In this document: positions 47,352 through 60,262 of the stretch, piece by piece | How positions within the stretch are numbered: position 1 is the first letter of the stretch | Layout: the number at the start of each line of letters is the position of its first letter | Source: Lumnitzera littorea | Taxonomy: Eukaryota > Streptophyta > Magnoliopsida > Myrtales > Combretaceae | DNA: 64,000 bases | Assembly: GCA_024138015.1 (NCBI GenBank) | Contig: JAMXBB010000009.1 | Span: 91,185,532-91,249,531, forward strand | Reading direction: 5' to 3' | Made by a program: the position numbers and the translations under genes | The notes under the pieces: model-generated | Database searches by the model: none | What the model saw: only the letters and a program-made list of their open reading frames with translations | What the model was told of the DNA's origin: nothing

Positions 47352-49690
47352 TCTATATAATTAAAGCAAAAGTAGGGGGATTTAGTGTCTTTTTTACTTT
47401 GTCCAAATTGTATTTTGACAACATTAATATTTTATATAATTTGCAAATTTTAATTATACAATTCATATCTTTCATGTTAATTCATTGGAGCCAGAAATGT
47501 CAATTACCTTAATTCCCCTTCAATAATAAAATGGAAACATCTATATATAGCATTTTACATTTGTCTCGTTATTATTATGTTTACTATACATTCAAATTGT
47601 ACTAAATGCACATTAATGTACAGTCAAATTATAGTAAATATGCATTAATATATAATCCTAATTTTAAGCAAACTAATTAAAGTACATATCATAATTTTGT
47701 TTATATTATGTTTACAATTTATCTAATCTCTCTCTTTACATGTCCACAATTCTATAAACCGCATGCTTCTAGGAAAAATAAAAATAAAAATTTGATATGA
47801 ACTTTCATGTACATAATCATTAATTAAATTCTACACACGATATTGTTGGCATATAGTATATATCAATTTTGATATATATAATAACGTTGTACACATTATG
47901 TTGAGTTTTATATACAATACATATATCACATTGCATCATTTATTACATAAATATGATATAATTTATTACAATATAATATGTAATTGATATGTATACTATA
48001 TATTACATTTATTATTTTACATTTCATGACATACTTTGTATCATCACCAAATATAATGTATTGCATCATATACATACATATCCAAACATAAATATACCCT
48101 TGAAATTTTGATATATTTGAAATATCTTATAAAGTATTTTATTATTGATGTGTACAAAATATTTTATTAAGCATATATAATATATAAATTTAGTACAATA
48201 TGCTATTTATCATATATTATAACATTCATCACATTAAATGTCAAGATATATAAGTAAATGTACACTTATTATTAATTTATGGTGTCATTATAACTATTAA
48301 TTATAAATTTAATTCCATTTATTAATATTGAATTTAGCATTTCATTATCTATAAGATAAATTCTTATCTCTTATGTTTGATGCTATTAAACATCAACTTC
48401 TTAATAATTGAGAGGTTTTTAGATTAAGAATTACTTATTAAGATTGTTGTAGGAATTATGTGGATATAAAAGTGAGATCTATGGGTGAAGAAGATGAAGA
48501 AAAAAGAGGCTTTTTTTTTTTAAAAAAAAAACATTTTAGTGCTTTTGTGATTTCAATATCTAATTTTTGGTTTTCGATATGTTGTTTGGTAGGTTGCTTC
48601 ATAGGTTGTTTCATTAGAGTGCCTATGAAAACAAGGTTATTGTGTTTTGTATTTATTTACCATAAAGAACTAGGTCAAGTTGAAGATTATTTTATTTAAC
48701 CTTGAATTTAACATGAATACTTACAATTTGTGTTTAAACTTTTAAAATGTATTTGAGATTTGGTTAAGATGTTCATTAAGAATGGTTTTCTTATAAAATT
48801 TCATATGAATTGTATAGATAACATAAGTGTGTTTGTTGCGTGTAGTAACAAGTCTGAATTGCATTGTTTAGGTGAGATTTATTATAAAGAAAAGGCAAGA
48901 TTCATTTTTTGATTAATCTATTCTTTACATTATTATTCATGAATTACTTTTGACAATTAATCATTACATGAAATTTTGTATTTCAAATTCTACTAAAGAT
49001 CTAATCCGATTAGAATTCAGATTTTCCATTTTAAAAGACACATCTTATTAATAATAGCATTATAATTAGACCGTTGATTTTTGTTTTTTGTTACTATGAT
49101 TTAATATGAAATTTTGCTAAATGATGACATTTTTATCATTTGTATGGGAAGATGAATGGAGAGGATAACCACAACGTACCATTAAACTCCTTATGGGAAG
49201 GCTTATATGGGATTTTTTTACGATCCTGTACTTTTCTTTTATAGGATCAGTGCCACCATCCATCTCACTTTTGATTTAAATACCTTTAAATCCGAACTAT
49301 TAAATAAACTATGAATTCAAAATGAGTTGGATTGGGCTGGCAAAATTCTGACCTGTTTATAAAGTGGGCAAGAATTAATTGACCCATTTAACCTACGACT
49401 AAAGTGGGTTGGGCCGGATTGGCCCGTTTAACCTACTTGTACACCTTATTAATACTCTTGAAAGTAATAGTTTTACATTTACATGAAATTTTAGCGCAAA
49501 CAAATTATCATGCTTATTAATTCATTTGTCAATTGTAGTTCATTTTCTTTTTCTTTTCAATAACCATGCGTGTAATTTCGAAACTTAGTAATTATTTTAC
49601 ATTTTAATCTAACATGGATAAGTATTTTTTTTAACCTTTTGCACATGCAACGCGAGTGCCACATCTCCTATCTTTATCAAATATAGTTGT
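47352..49690 (+). mobile_element. Possible Helitron-like element, 3' end uncertain
   Basis: The start A|TCTATATAATTAAAGC fits the TC 5' end of plant non-autonomous Helitrons and resembles the ends of the two elements at 50 and 51.9 kb. A possible 3' region, GCACATGCAACGCGAGTGCC, lies at 49641-49660, but no clear CTRR terminus follows. The interior is AT-rich without coding; the 79-codon ORF at 48460-48699 shows no domain. A patch near 49330-49440 repeats a GGGTTGGGCCGG/TTGGCCCG motif. Confidence 0.3.
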
Positions 49691-49991
49691 AGGTTTATAT
49701 TTAAAAAAAAAAATTTGTCCTCCTCTAATATTAGATGTACTTTGCTTTGCTATTATGATAAGAAAACAAAAATGAAAAAATTTAATTCCCTATATTTACT
49801 TACTTTTCTATTTATTTGAGTTGTTATTGTTTTATTTTTTATAGTTAAATCCTGAAAGATTTCCATTTTCAATTCTTACAAATGTGGACTTCAATCAAGT
49901 CCATTATACATGGCACGTGTTAACTTTAAATAGTTCTATAATAATTAATTTAATAAAAAAATAATAACATATATTTATTTAATTAATATAA

Positions 49992-50553
49992 CTAGTAGAC
50001 GTTGTACTTGCATTATGGGTGCTAAAAAATAATAAATGATTGAGTAAAATAATTTGTTGAGAAAAAATAAAATAAATTAATCACAAATAGAAATACTTAT
50101 CAAAACGGGAATTTTCTATTTTTCTTTTGAACAAAGAATGGGTACATATATTAATTGATTATTTGGTATCAATTATTATGAAAAATTTATAAAAAAATCT
50201 TATAAATAAATATTTTTGCTTAATATAATAAATAATAGATAAATAAAGAAGTTTGAAGTGACTATGAATGCATATGATTTTAAATTTATACAAAAATTGA
50301 AAGTTACGTGGAATATGTTTAAGATGTGAGTTGGAAGTACAAGGGTGGGGGTATCCATGATTTAGGTTATCATGGAAACGGAGAGAGAGATGGAATAATA
50401 AATTACGGAAAATGTCAAATTTACTTATATTACAATATATTTATGATATTTATGGTATTAGTTTTTTCATTACATGATTTTTGAATTGAAGGTCTAAATA
50501 ATAATTTTATAGAAAATGGTTACTTAATGCCTTTCCAACTTTAATAATATAGA
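49992..50553 (-). mobile_element. Short non-autonomous Helitron-like element 1
   Basis: On the minus strand it starts A|TCTATATTATTAAAG (at 50553) and ends GTCTACTAG|T (at 49992). The 5' TC, the 3' CTAG and the A and T flanks match the Helitron rule. A GCACCCATAATGCAAGTAC segment precedes the end, where Helitrons carry a GC-rich hairpin; here it is decayed. It has no coding. A related element lies at 51405-51895 in the same orientation. Confidence 0.55.
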
Positions 50554-51404
50554 TTATCCATTAAAAGTTAAATAAAAAACTTGAAAAATATCTGCAAATT
50601 CAATTTCTCTCTAGTGTCTTCAAATCTATCACTAGTCTTCTATACAAACAAACCCAAAGTTTGAACATTAACATTAACTCACATCAATTAGTATCAAATT
50701 TTGTACAAAAGATTAAGTCGGTCATCAACGATCTTAATCTATCAGAAGAGTAAAGTTCAAATCCTGCTATTAACGTAGTAATTATATTATGGGTAATTTA
50801 TAAGTATTTTTGTAAACAACTTGTAATCCTGGTAACATGTCATAACCTGCTGTGGTAATTAGAGTTGAAGAATTTTTACTTAAAAAAAAAAAAAAAAATT
50901 GTACTAAAAAGCATGTTTCGTTTTAATGTCACTGATATCTGGATACGTGCCATATACCTCTTTAATTTTTCTTTTTATGTGGCAGCTAATAAATCTGCAA
51001 AGAGAAGGGACACTACAGTACAAATGGAATGTTTAATTAATAGATAGCCGTTATGTCGGCACACCAATGCTAGGGTCACCATGGACCATCATCCTCCTCA
51101 TGTGCCTATGTCAACGAAGCAGCATGATGATATGAAAAATAGAAAAGGAGAAAAAAGTAAATTGTAAATAAAGTCTTCATATATAGATTTTTTTATGGTT
51201 TCATTTTTTTTTCGGGATCAGTGTTGCTATCCAGATTACCCTTGATTTGATCACCTCTAAGTTTAAACTATTAAATAAACTGCAAATTCAATTGTGAATA
51301 ATTAAAAATATGAAAACGAATGGTGAGATGATGGGTGTGACCAATTCTATTAAAATAGAGGATAAAACTGTAAAATTTCATACACACACACATATATATA
51401 TATA

Positions 51405-51895
51405 CTATCTATCGATACACCCGCATTGCGTATGTAAACTTTTTTTTTTCATCTAATAAAAAAAGAAACATATATTTATTTCAAGCTTATAGTAAAATAT
51501 TTTATATTAACCATTATAAATTTTACTTTTAATGTATCTATATAATTTATGGTGATTTCTTTAAAAAAAATCATATTAATAAAAGAAATTATGGAAATTG
51601 TGAAAAAAAAGGGGCCTTATTGAAAATTGTAAAAAAAAAAAAAAAGAGATAAGAAAGTGAGAGAGAGAGAAGAAAGGGGGAGAGAAAAAAGTAAAGTACA
51701 ATTTTAGAGAGTGGGAGAGAGAAATTAGATATTGATATTGTAAGGAAAAACAATTTTACCCATAATATAAATTATATATAATTTTATAATATTATTTTAA
51801 TATTGGTCTTTCTATTAAATAATATTTGATATTGGTCAAAATAATAATTTAATTATAGCGATTACTTAAGCCTCTAAAGGTTTTAATTATATAAA
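51405..51895 (-). mobile_element. Short non-autonomous Helitron-like element 2
   Basis: The 5' 150 bp on the minus strand align with element 1 (TATATAATTAAAACC...GGCTTAAGTAA...AAATTATTATTTTGACC). The 3' end has GCAATGCGGGTGTATCGATAGATAG followed by T, so the CTAG end seems decayed to ATAG. Length is about 490 bp. The flanks are A and T. Confidence 0.45.
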
Positions 51896-52963
51896 TATAT
51901 GTATGTATATGTTTATATGTCTACGTACTTAGTTTTTTATTTTTAAAATTAGCATGTTAGATTTTTAAATTTTCAAATAATTATATTTTAGCTCTCTATT
52001 TAATCATTTTGCCACTCAAAAATTAATTAAAAGGTTTTTATTATCTTTTAATTATTTTATCCAAGAATGAAATAATATAGTAGCATCGAAAAATATGTAC
52101 TTTTCCAAAAATCCTTATGGGTTTTATTGTTGCTGCTTTTTAGGTGGCATTAGGTTAGACCTAGAGAAGGGCTGGGTCCGACTCATGAACCAGCCTAGAC
52201 CAAGCCCATCGATTTAATGAATCGACTCGAACTCGGATTAGCCGTGTCCAACTTGGGATTGGACTCGACGGGGTTCATGTAGGTCACAAGTAGTGACTCA
52301 CCTGAACCGGCGACTCGATGACCCGGGAGGTGAACCCCGCTGATTCGACCAGGTTTAGTGAGAAAAAAAAGATAAATTTTTCAATTAATTATCACTTGTA
52401 ATTTTTCTCTTGTCTATTTTACATAGTCGACACTTAGATTAGGTAATTTTTTTCTAAAAAAAAAAAGCCGATTAAGGCTTTTTTTTTTTAATTTAGGAGT
52501 TAGCGATATTGCTATTATTTTGGAAATTAAAAGTGTTAGAATAAAAATTAGTTTATATATTATGACTTTTTTTTCAAAAAAATTTGAAATGACTAATCAC
52601 ATAAATATGGCGGTTTTTTCTCTAATATACAAACTGAGCAACATACTAAAGGTTAAAAAAAACATATAAAAATTATTCTGTAACTACTATTATGTGATTC
52701 TATGTATCGGATACATGGGTAACTGTTAACGTAGCACGATTAAAAAAAATTAATTTTAAAGTCGTTAAAATATAATAGTTGTATTCTCATTATATCTCAT
52801 ATACAATATAATTTTTCAATTTATGGTATAATACCGTTACGTGACGAAATATTATATAAATGTTTACTATTTAAATTTAAATTTCTTTTAAATTTAAAAT
52901 TCATATATGATAGTATGCATAATTCAAGAAATAAGAAAAATGAAACTACTTAAGGAAAGGAAA

Positions 52964-52997
<34 letters not shown>

Positions 52998-53679
52998 AGA
53001 GGATGGATCATGAGCCAAGGAATCGACTTGTAAATCAACGGACCTATTGAACCGGCCTAAAACTAGCCTTAACTAGGCCTGTTACGGTTTGCCAGCCCCT
53101 AGGCCTATGACCCAATGGGTCCGAGCTAGATTTGACCTGACCCCAAGTTTACATTAGGTTTTGCTCAATGAGAGATTCGAATTAAAGAGGAAGATCTGTG
53201 AAAGAAAACATGTAAATTATGGAACATCAACGCTTTCTCGGATGTTTTGATACTTAAATCAGTAAAATATATAAAGAGGAGTTTGAAATCATAGCAACAA
53301 GACAATAATGAAAGCTATTGTTTTAGGTATCTTATCTCGATGGCTTTAAGGGACAATTGCCACATGACACCCCTACTAAACAGTCATATTCAATGGAGTA
53401 AAGAATAAACAAAGGAGATATCAATTCTAAGTTATGCTTCTCTCGTCATCTTCTTAATATGAAATAAAAGTTCTGTACATTAGACTATAAGATATTGGAT
53501 AAAAGCAAAAACTATAAGTAGTTAAGATCGATTCAATCTTATTTTAGTTTTAATTTTTTAGATCTTCACTAATTACTATGGTTATAGATATATTAGAAGT
53601 ATAAGTATAAACTGTGCATTATTTTTGTAATATACATATATGTATATATATATATATATACACGTGTCCTTATCATCTA
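51896..53679. other. AT-rich stretch with GC-richer degenerate repeat patches
   Basis: No gene was seen. Patches at 52140-52360 and 53000-53150 are rich in GACTCG, GGGTCCGA and AGCCTAGAC-like words, resembling each other and the 49330-49440 patch; they may be remnants of one repeat family. A near-perfect hairpin lies at 52455-52496 (A-run plus AGCC, loop, GGCT plus T-run). An (AT)n run is at 52965-52991 and another at about 53636-53660. Confidence 0.45.
52965..52991. repeat. (AT)n microsatellite
   Basis: About 27 bp of alternating A and T, adjacent to one of the GC-richer repeat patches. Confidence 0.85.
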
Positions 53680-55480
53680 TTAACACATTAGGCATAAAAT
53701 TTCTCCTAAAGTCTCAAAATAATTGTAGTAATCTCCAAATAATTATTTCAATAAAATCTAATACTTAAAATAAATCCAAAATAACTATAAAATAAACTTT
53801 ACAAAATTTCTAAACAAATATTTACAAATCATATAATGAACTCTAATTGTTCTAATTTAATTTATCAACTCACAGTAAAAATTCTATTTGTCACTTTCCA
53901 TCATGGAACTCTCAATTATCATATCCAATTGATAACATTGTAAATTCTAGTCAAATACCTGTACTTGAAAAATTATATAAGGTGAGTCGAAGCCTAGTAT
54001 AAAATACGACAAACACATTCGCATAAATAATACTTCATAAGTCACATACATTATAAGTATGTAGCAATGTATCATGCATCAAACAACATTGGATGATTCA
54101 TAACCCTAACACATACACATACACACACATACACATATATATAATTTACCATTTAGTATTGGTGTTAAGTTCTCCTCAACACCCTAAGAACTAAGTAACT
54201 AAGTCACGCCTCAATCTACCCGAATTATTTCCAAAGGAGACTCTACTCGGGATAGCATTGCACAAGGACCAGCCCTTCCTAACCTTTAGACCAAGCCAAG
54301 CACACGTAGCACAAAACAATTTAATGTCAAATAATTTATTAAGTTTGGTCAATTTTTCTAGCTTAGCAAACATAAATAGCAAACAAATATCTAGCACCTA
54401 GTTTCGTTGACTGGTTAGAAATTGATTCATCAACTTCTCTAGAACCTGTGATAACATAAACATTAAGTCTTAATTCATAGCTTATACTTATACTAGAACA
54501 ATACCAACTTAGTCCTTATCCTTCCATTTCCCTATTCTACATCATCAATCGCTCATAACACCATTAAGCTCTCGTTTTAACTAAGGCCCTCAAGGAAAGG
54601 AAAAGGAAAAGAAAAAAAAAAGGATCTATTTTTGTGAAAAGGATGTTTAAAATTGTTTTTAAGGGGTGAAATCAATTTAAAAACATGTAACAAGAAATTT
54701 GGAATCGAAAACAAGTTTTTGAAAACCAATGAAAAACAAATTTTAAACACTGCAAACATGGCATCCGCATGCTAATAGGCTTAGTGTCCGAATGCCATGA
54801 GGGACTTACAAAACGTGAATCATTAGAACCTAACATCCAGACGGTGCTCTCTATGTTGTCCGGACGCCACCTTGCGATATGCAAATTTTTGTAGATAGTA
54901 ACTCATGACTTTGCACTCCTTCAACCCCACTTTGAACCCAACTGAAAAGCACTACTCCCAACGAGTTTTCTTCATGGAAAATCAATGTCTCCAAACAATA
55001 TTACTTGAATATTTGAATAAATAAAGATTTTGGGATCAAAACTTACCGTAAGGAGTTGAACTTGTCATTGCCTTTTGATTTTTAGCCCTTTAGACCACAA
55101 AAATACAATGTTTGATTTGTTTCTCACTAAGTTGTAAAGGAAGTATGAATTTTTAGTCCAAGAATCAATTGAACTTGTCACGTAACCACTAAATTGGGAC
55201 TTACGTTTGATTTTCTTCCTTCAATCTCATGATTTAAGAGTTTTGGTTTTAATTGAGGGTTTCCTTTCTTTTCTAATGAAGAAAACAATGTAAGTTTGTT
55301 TTGAAGTAAGGATAGGGTTATGGCAAGGAGAAAAAACTTTAGGAGTAATGGGACATTAAATCTCTTAAAATGATTATTATGCCTAATCGATTACAAACAA
55401 TATCAACCTTCAAAATTTGTTGATATTTTAAAATCCTCCCATTTATTTATTTATACTTTTATTCCCTCATTCTTTTTTCT
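53680..55480 (-). mobile_element. Possible LTR remnant, minus orientation
   Basis: The block has LTR-like composition: AT-rich ends and a more complex centre at 54150-54900. That centre contains GTCCGGACGCCA, CATCCGCATGC and CATCCAGACGG words, typical of leader parts in some plant gypsy LTRs. No termini, target duplications or coding domains were found. Short minus-strand ORFs at 54191-54397 and 54577-54884 lie across it and are probably accidental. Confidence 0.3.
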
Positions 55481-55501
55481 TTGTCAGATTGTACAATAAA
55501 A

Positions 55502-55526
55502 ATATATATATATATATATATATATA
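55502..55526. repeat. (AT)n microsatellite
   Basis: About 25 bp of alternating A and T. Confidence 0.85.
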
Positions 55527-58142
55527 CATGCTATTCATACCGAATATTATTAACAAAAATAATGTTAACTTTTTCTTTCTTTTTTTATTTTGTAATGTTT
55601 TCATGGGAAGTTGAAATCAGTTTTTTGAAGATGTGATATTGAGAGAGTCATTGAGGGCAAAGAGTGTGAGAGGGCTAAAGAAGTTGCATCAGTTTTTCAA
55701 ATTATATATTTTTCTAGTGATAAAATGATATATATTTTTTCTTTTTAAAATCATATAATATGACAGGTACTTGCAACTTTAATAAAGTAGATATAATTGA
55801 ATGGTTTTCACCATCATTACCCTGTAACGCTAGAGTAGTATCCATTCAGATTCCAAATTAATATTTATTTTGAGTTACCTTAAATCATTTCGAATTATTG
55901 CAAATAAGATCATCATCAAATAAAAAAAAAAAAATCAACAGCCTTTATAGAAATTATCGACATTTTTCTATAGAGTTTTTTAATGGATTCTTCTTATTAT
56001 CGATAGTCTTATTTACTATAATTCGAAATGATTTATTATAATTTAAAAAATAATTATACCATATAATCACTTTTGAATGATTTTGGCCGGTAGTGTTTCT
56101 CCAATTCTCTATCTTCTTTTTGTTATGATAAGCGAAGTAAAAGGGTTCCTTAGGGTATTAATAATTAGTTGGGCAGAATATCTTTTCCAATTTGGAAAAT
56201 GTGATGGAGCTCCATTTGTGTTAGTTACGTAGGTTAAAAGGAGTCCTAGACGTGGCCACCATGAACTGTATTCATTCTGTAGCACCTGGATTTTGCCGAA
56301 TGGAGCCGCAGGAATTTGTTAATTTAATTACCCTCTTTGTTTTAATATCAATTCTCACAACTTTGCCATATGACATCAATCAACACGTCTTTGAATCTTG
56401 AGTCCAAGAAATTGACTTTATATCGATTGATCGTCTTTTTTTTTTTTATATTAATTAACAAAAAGATATAGATCTTAAGAAGTTCTAAATGTTTCCACGT
56501 CTTGTCGTTTAAGTTTCCAATTTTTTTCCAAAGATACAGTGAAGCTCTAAATATCTTTACGGATACACTTGAAATTTTTCATATACACCATTCAAAACTT
56601 TTTTTTTTATTTTTATTAAAGTCGTTATTACCTAATAATATAACTACTAATCTTCCAATTAAATATATCAAATTGGATTTCTCCTTTCCTAAAGTTATAA
56701 TAAATTTATAATATAAGAGTCGACTAAAAATGAAAATCTGTTTTTACTCTTTTCAATGGTGTATCAACCATTCCCAATGAATACGTAAGCAACATTTCAA
56801 ATGTATAGATAAATTCTAAATGTCTTTTTCTAAAATGTTAAATGAGTATAACTATTAACTTTTTAATAATTTTTAAATATGTTTTTAAAAATTTAGTCAA
56901 CACTTTAAAAAACTTTTTTTTCAATTAATTAATTTTTTTTTGGAAAAAATTCATATACATAAATTTTTTTTTATATTTATTAAATAAGAATTGATAGCCT
57001 CTTACATTAAATTTATATAAAAGTTTAAATTGATATATAAAGTTAATTAGCGGTGAGCAAATACAAGATAGATAGGGTATGATATCTTGTATTATACGAT
57101 ATCATCATGGAGGCATAGTTCCCAAATTTTGGAATCAATCTATATCTTAAAATAAAAATAAACCACCCTAAAACCTATATGGAATAAAACTTATGTGTAG
57201 AGTGTCTCGTGGAACTTATAAATTTTTAATTTTATAATATAAATTTTTAGGTAAGTTTATTGAATTTTCTATGTTATACATTAATTAAACCGAGAATTTT
57301 CAACAATTTTATTAAATATTGTTCAAAGTACGTATTTAGCATATATACCATGGGCTTGATAATATACCTTCAAACATTTTCTAGTCAGAATCTATCTTAA
57401 AGGTCCACTTGTTTAAAATAAATAAGAGTACTAAATTTATTACAACATTTATACTAATACAACATGTTATGAAGAACATAACACAACAAACTAATCAAGT
57501 CTGAAACAAACATGCGGCTGTGTGTTGCATTACAAATATTGTATTTTGTTATATCTAATATTATTAATGAAAAATTTATATATAATGTATACACGATAAC
57601 CTAAAATCTGTATTTAATATACTTTAAAGAACAAGTTTTAAACTGAAATATTATACCTTATCTTACTTCATTAAAACAAATTTAAAAAATTTAAAATCGA
57701 AACCTATTAGGTGACTTTTAACATCTCACCCATATCATCCAGGTCCAGGTGTAACAAGTTACACCATAGGATTATCCGTAATTAAATATCAAGACAAGAT
57801 TACCTTCTAGACATGTACTGCGGGAGAGGAAATGATGAAAGTGAAATGCCTAGAAAGGGGATTAACAACTTTGTTTACTTTAGTTTTACAGCTGTTTGTT
57901 GGTGCAAGAAAATATTATATTGTATGTGCTCATACATGCACCGACACAATCAAGTTTGATGCATTCAAGATGTCAGAAAAAGAAGCGCGATTACAAACAT
58001 AAGCTGGCCACGAGTGGCCCACCATCACAACTTCAAGAGGGACAGTCGTGCATTCCTCCTCCTGCTGAAAAAAGAAAGTAGGAAATGGAGTATTGAAAGG
58101 GACTAAGCACTACTTTTGTTTAAATGGTATTAGTATGTAAAA
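55527..58142. other. AT-rich intergenic stretch, no supported gene
   Basis: Mostly low-complexity A/T sequence. The most complex patch, 57740-58085, includes a 61-codon plus-strand ORF (57896-58081) with a basic, Gln/Pro-rich end that I do not recognise. It has no homologous copy in the window and no visible promoter or splice context, so I leave it uncalled. Confidence 0.45.
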
Positions 58143-58636
58143 TTTTCTATACGTAAAAATATAATTACTATTTTTTTAAAATATATATATCATATCAAAA
58201 TTTTATAAATATTTATATATTATTTATCATTTCATATAACATGTTAATATTATTAAATTTTTTTTTTACTGAGCAATTATAACAAACATACTCTCTCTCG
58301 GATTGGGAAAATATGGATAAGGATTTATAGATAATATGAAGAGAAAAATAAATAAATAAATAAAATTTAAATTTTAGTATAATTTTTTACGTAGTTTTAT
58401 ATATGTATTTGGTCTTTTATTTTTAAAATTGAACTATTAACCCTTAAATCTTTGAAAAAATGCTTTTAGCAAGTGATATGACCATTTAGTTCTTAATTTT
58501 ATGTTTTTTCATTATTTAAGGTTCTTTCATATTTTATTTTAGGAAAAATAATAAAATAGAGTTTTAATGGTAAAATAAAGTTTAAAAACACCTTTTTTTA
58601 TATATATCTAGAGTTTCTAAAGATTTGGAATTTAAC
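58143..58636 (+). repeat. Direct repeat R1 left of the viral fossil
   Basis: Aligns over its whole length with 62858-63326 in the same orientation. Shared blocks include GTAAAAATATAATTA, CAATTATAACAAACA, GATAAGGAT.TAT.GATA, CTTAAATCTTTGAAAAAATG and AGCAAGTGATATGACCATTT. R1 has an extra segment near 58556-58575. The ends do not show TG...CA. It could be duplicated host DNA or a non-coding viral segment repeated by integration of more than one genome unit. Confidence 0.85.
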
Positions 58637-58924
58637 CCAAAATATGATATGCCCAAATTATATATTTTAAAATTCTATAACATTTTCTAAGTAGCATAAA
58701 AATTCTATAAGATCATTACCATAATTATCTTTAATTTTTTGAGATATATTTTAACAACAAGCTCTTATTATTTCTTAATAATGTTTTTCTAACCTTTTAC
58801 TAGCAAGTAATCTTTTTTCATCTTCTATAATTAAATCTTGATAATATTTTAACATGCTTTTGAATATTCATCTTGATCTCCTCTTTTACTAAGAGAGTTT
58901 ATAATGTTTTGTAAATAATCAATT
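58637..58924 (-). other. AT-rich stretch, possibly viral
   Basis: Lies between repeat R1 and the inverted viral copy. A short minus-strand frame near 58870-58930 looks coding-like, but no domain was recognised. Its composition resembles the viral block next to it. Confidence 0.3.
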
Positions 58925-59590
58925 TGAGGTGTCGATTTTCAATCACTTATTTCAGAACTAATTTATCAAAATCAGCCAAATTTTCCTACTTATTCTTAAA
59001 TCAATGAATTAAATGTTACAAGCACAGAATAACCTTTTGAGATAAACAAAGATTTTTTGACAAACGACTTTTGTTCAAAAAGAAATATTTTGAAAAGGAA
59101 AAAATATTTCAAAACTTATACTAAGGAAGAAACTTATTTAATTAGAGTCATATGGTATAGTGATATGTAGACTAGATTAAGAAAAAGTGTTTCATTTTTT
59201 AAATGGTTTGTTAAAAATTTTGGTCTAAATAGGTGTTGCTATATTCAAACGGTTAAGTCATCAAGTCAAAATTAGGAAACTCAATAAGGAACAACTATAG
59301 GAACCTATCCTCCACTACAAAAAAATAGATATTAAAGTTCAAAATGAAACGATAAAATCCTCACCTTTCAAGAAAACTACAAGAAAAAATCGAGATTTCA
59401 ATAGTATAAAAGCTCAAAATAATTACACTAATCAAATTTTACATATCATTGGCTAACAAACAAATAGAATAGAAAATATATTAGTAGGAAAACTTAATAA
59501 AAGGAAAAATCCAATAGGAATTTCAAAAGAAGAAAGTACAGAAGAAAGTAATTCAAGTTATGAGTTGATTGTTGAGCACTTTGATGAACA
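58925..59590 (+). pseudogene. Inverted second copy of a caulimovirid segment
   Basis: Reverse-complement homologous to about 61140-61780. Matching blocks include ACCTTTCAAGAAAACTA, CAAGATTTCAATAGT.TAAA and CTCAAAATAATTACAC. The plus-strand reading near its end contains KRKNPIGISKEES, where the minus-strand copy has KKKNPIRISKEES, and then closes with a TGA at about 59590. The two copies differ by many substitutions, so they probably derive from separate viral molecules or an old rearrangement. It meets the minus-strand coding head to head at about 59600. Confidence 0.85.
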
Positions 59591-59603
59591 ACTAATATGA
59601 ATG

Positions 59604-60262
59604 GTTTTATATTTTTCTTTTAATTATTTAATTTCTCTTTTTATTTTATTAATTCCTTCTTGAAGAGTGTTTACAGTTATTGGTTGTTTTTCTTTTGAAA
59701 ATTTATTATAAATTTTCTCTAAGAAATAAATTTTTTCATTATTTGAATCTTCTCTCTTATTCGTTAACATTTCCCTAATCTTAAGTAAATATTCTCTTTG
59801 TTTTTCTCAATCTTTAATTTGATCAACTATTTCTAAAAAATTTTTTTCTTCATTGGTAATAACATTTAACCGTCTACATAAACAAATATTGTCGGAACAA
59901 CACTTTAAATCAAATCCTTCAATTTAAGAAATATCTGAATCATTGTCAATTATTTTAACACAATTAGAATTTTCTTAGCTTGAGTAACTTTCTTTTATAC
60001 TTTCTTCATTGATAATTTTACATAATTCTTTTTTAACTTTATCATTTAAGTCTAATTCATTTATTTTCTTATTTTTTGAGCATTTTGGAGCAATATGTTT
60101 TTTAATACTATATTTATAACATTTTACTTCTTTTTTAAAAGATTTCCTTTTAAATCTATATTTTTTATTTCTTTTGTATTTCTTTTTCTCATGAGTTTTA
60201 TTAAACTTGTCCTTTTTATTTTTACTTTTATCTTTAAAGATGGAGCTTGTATTTTTTTGAAA
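59604..60262 (-). pseudogene. Caulimovirid zinc-finger and linker region, broken
   Basis: A Lys/Arg-rich run precedes a Cys-His segment near 60085-60130 (CYKYSIKKHIAPKC), in which the second Cys of the CCHC pattern reads as Tyr. An acidic linker with a Cys cluster follows (CCSDNICLCRRLNV, about 59860-59900). This arrangement follows the coat domain in caulimovirids, and the finger binds viral RNA during packaging. At least two in-frame stops are present. The reading ends at the head-to-head junction before any protease motif. Confidence 0.75.

Noticed and set aside
48460..48699. 79-codon plus-strand ORF with a hydrophobic centre
   Set aside because: Contains homopolymer-encoded Phe/Lys runs and lies in low-complexity sequence; no homologous copy or motif seen.
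57896..58081. Small plus-strand ORF with a basic Gln/Pro-rich end
   Set aside because: No recognised domain, no visible gene context, and the length is within chance for this region.
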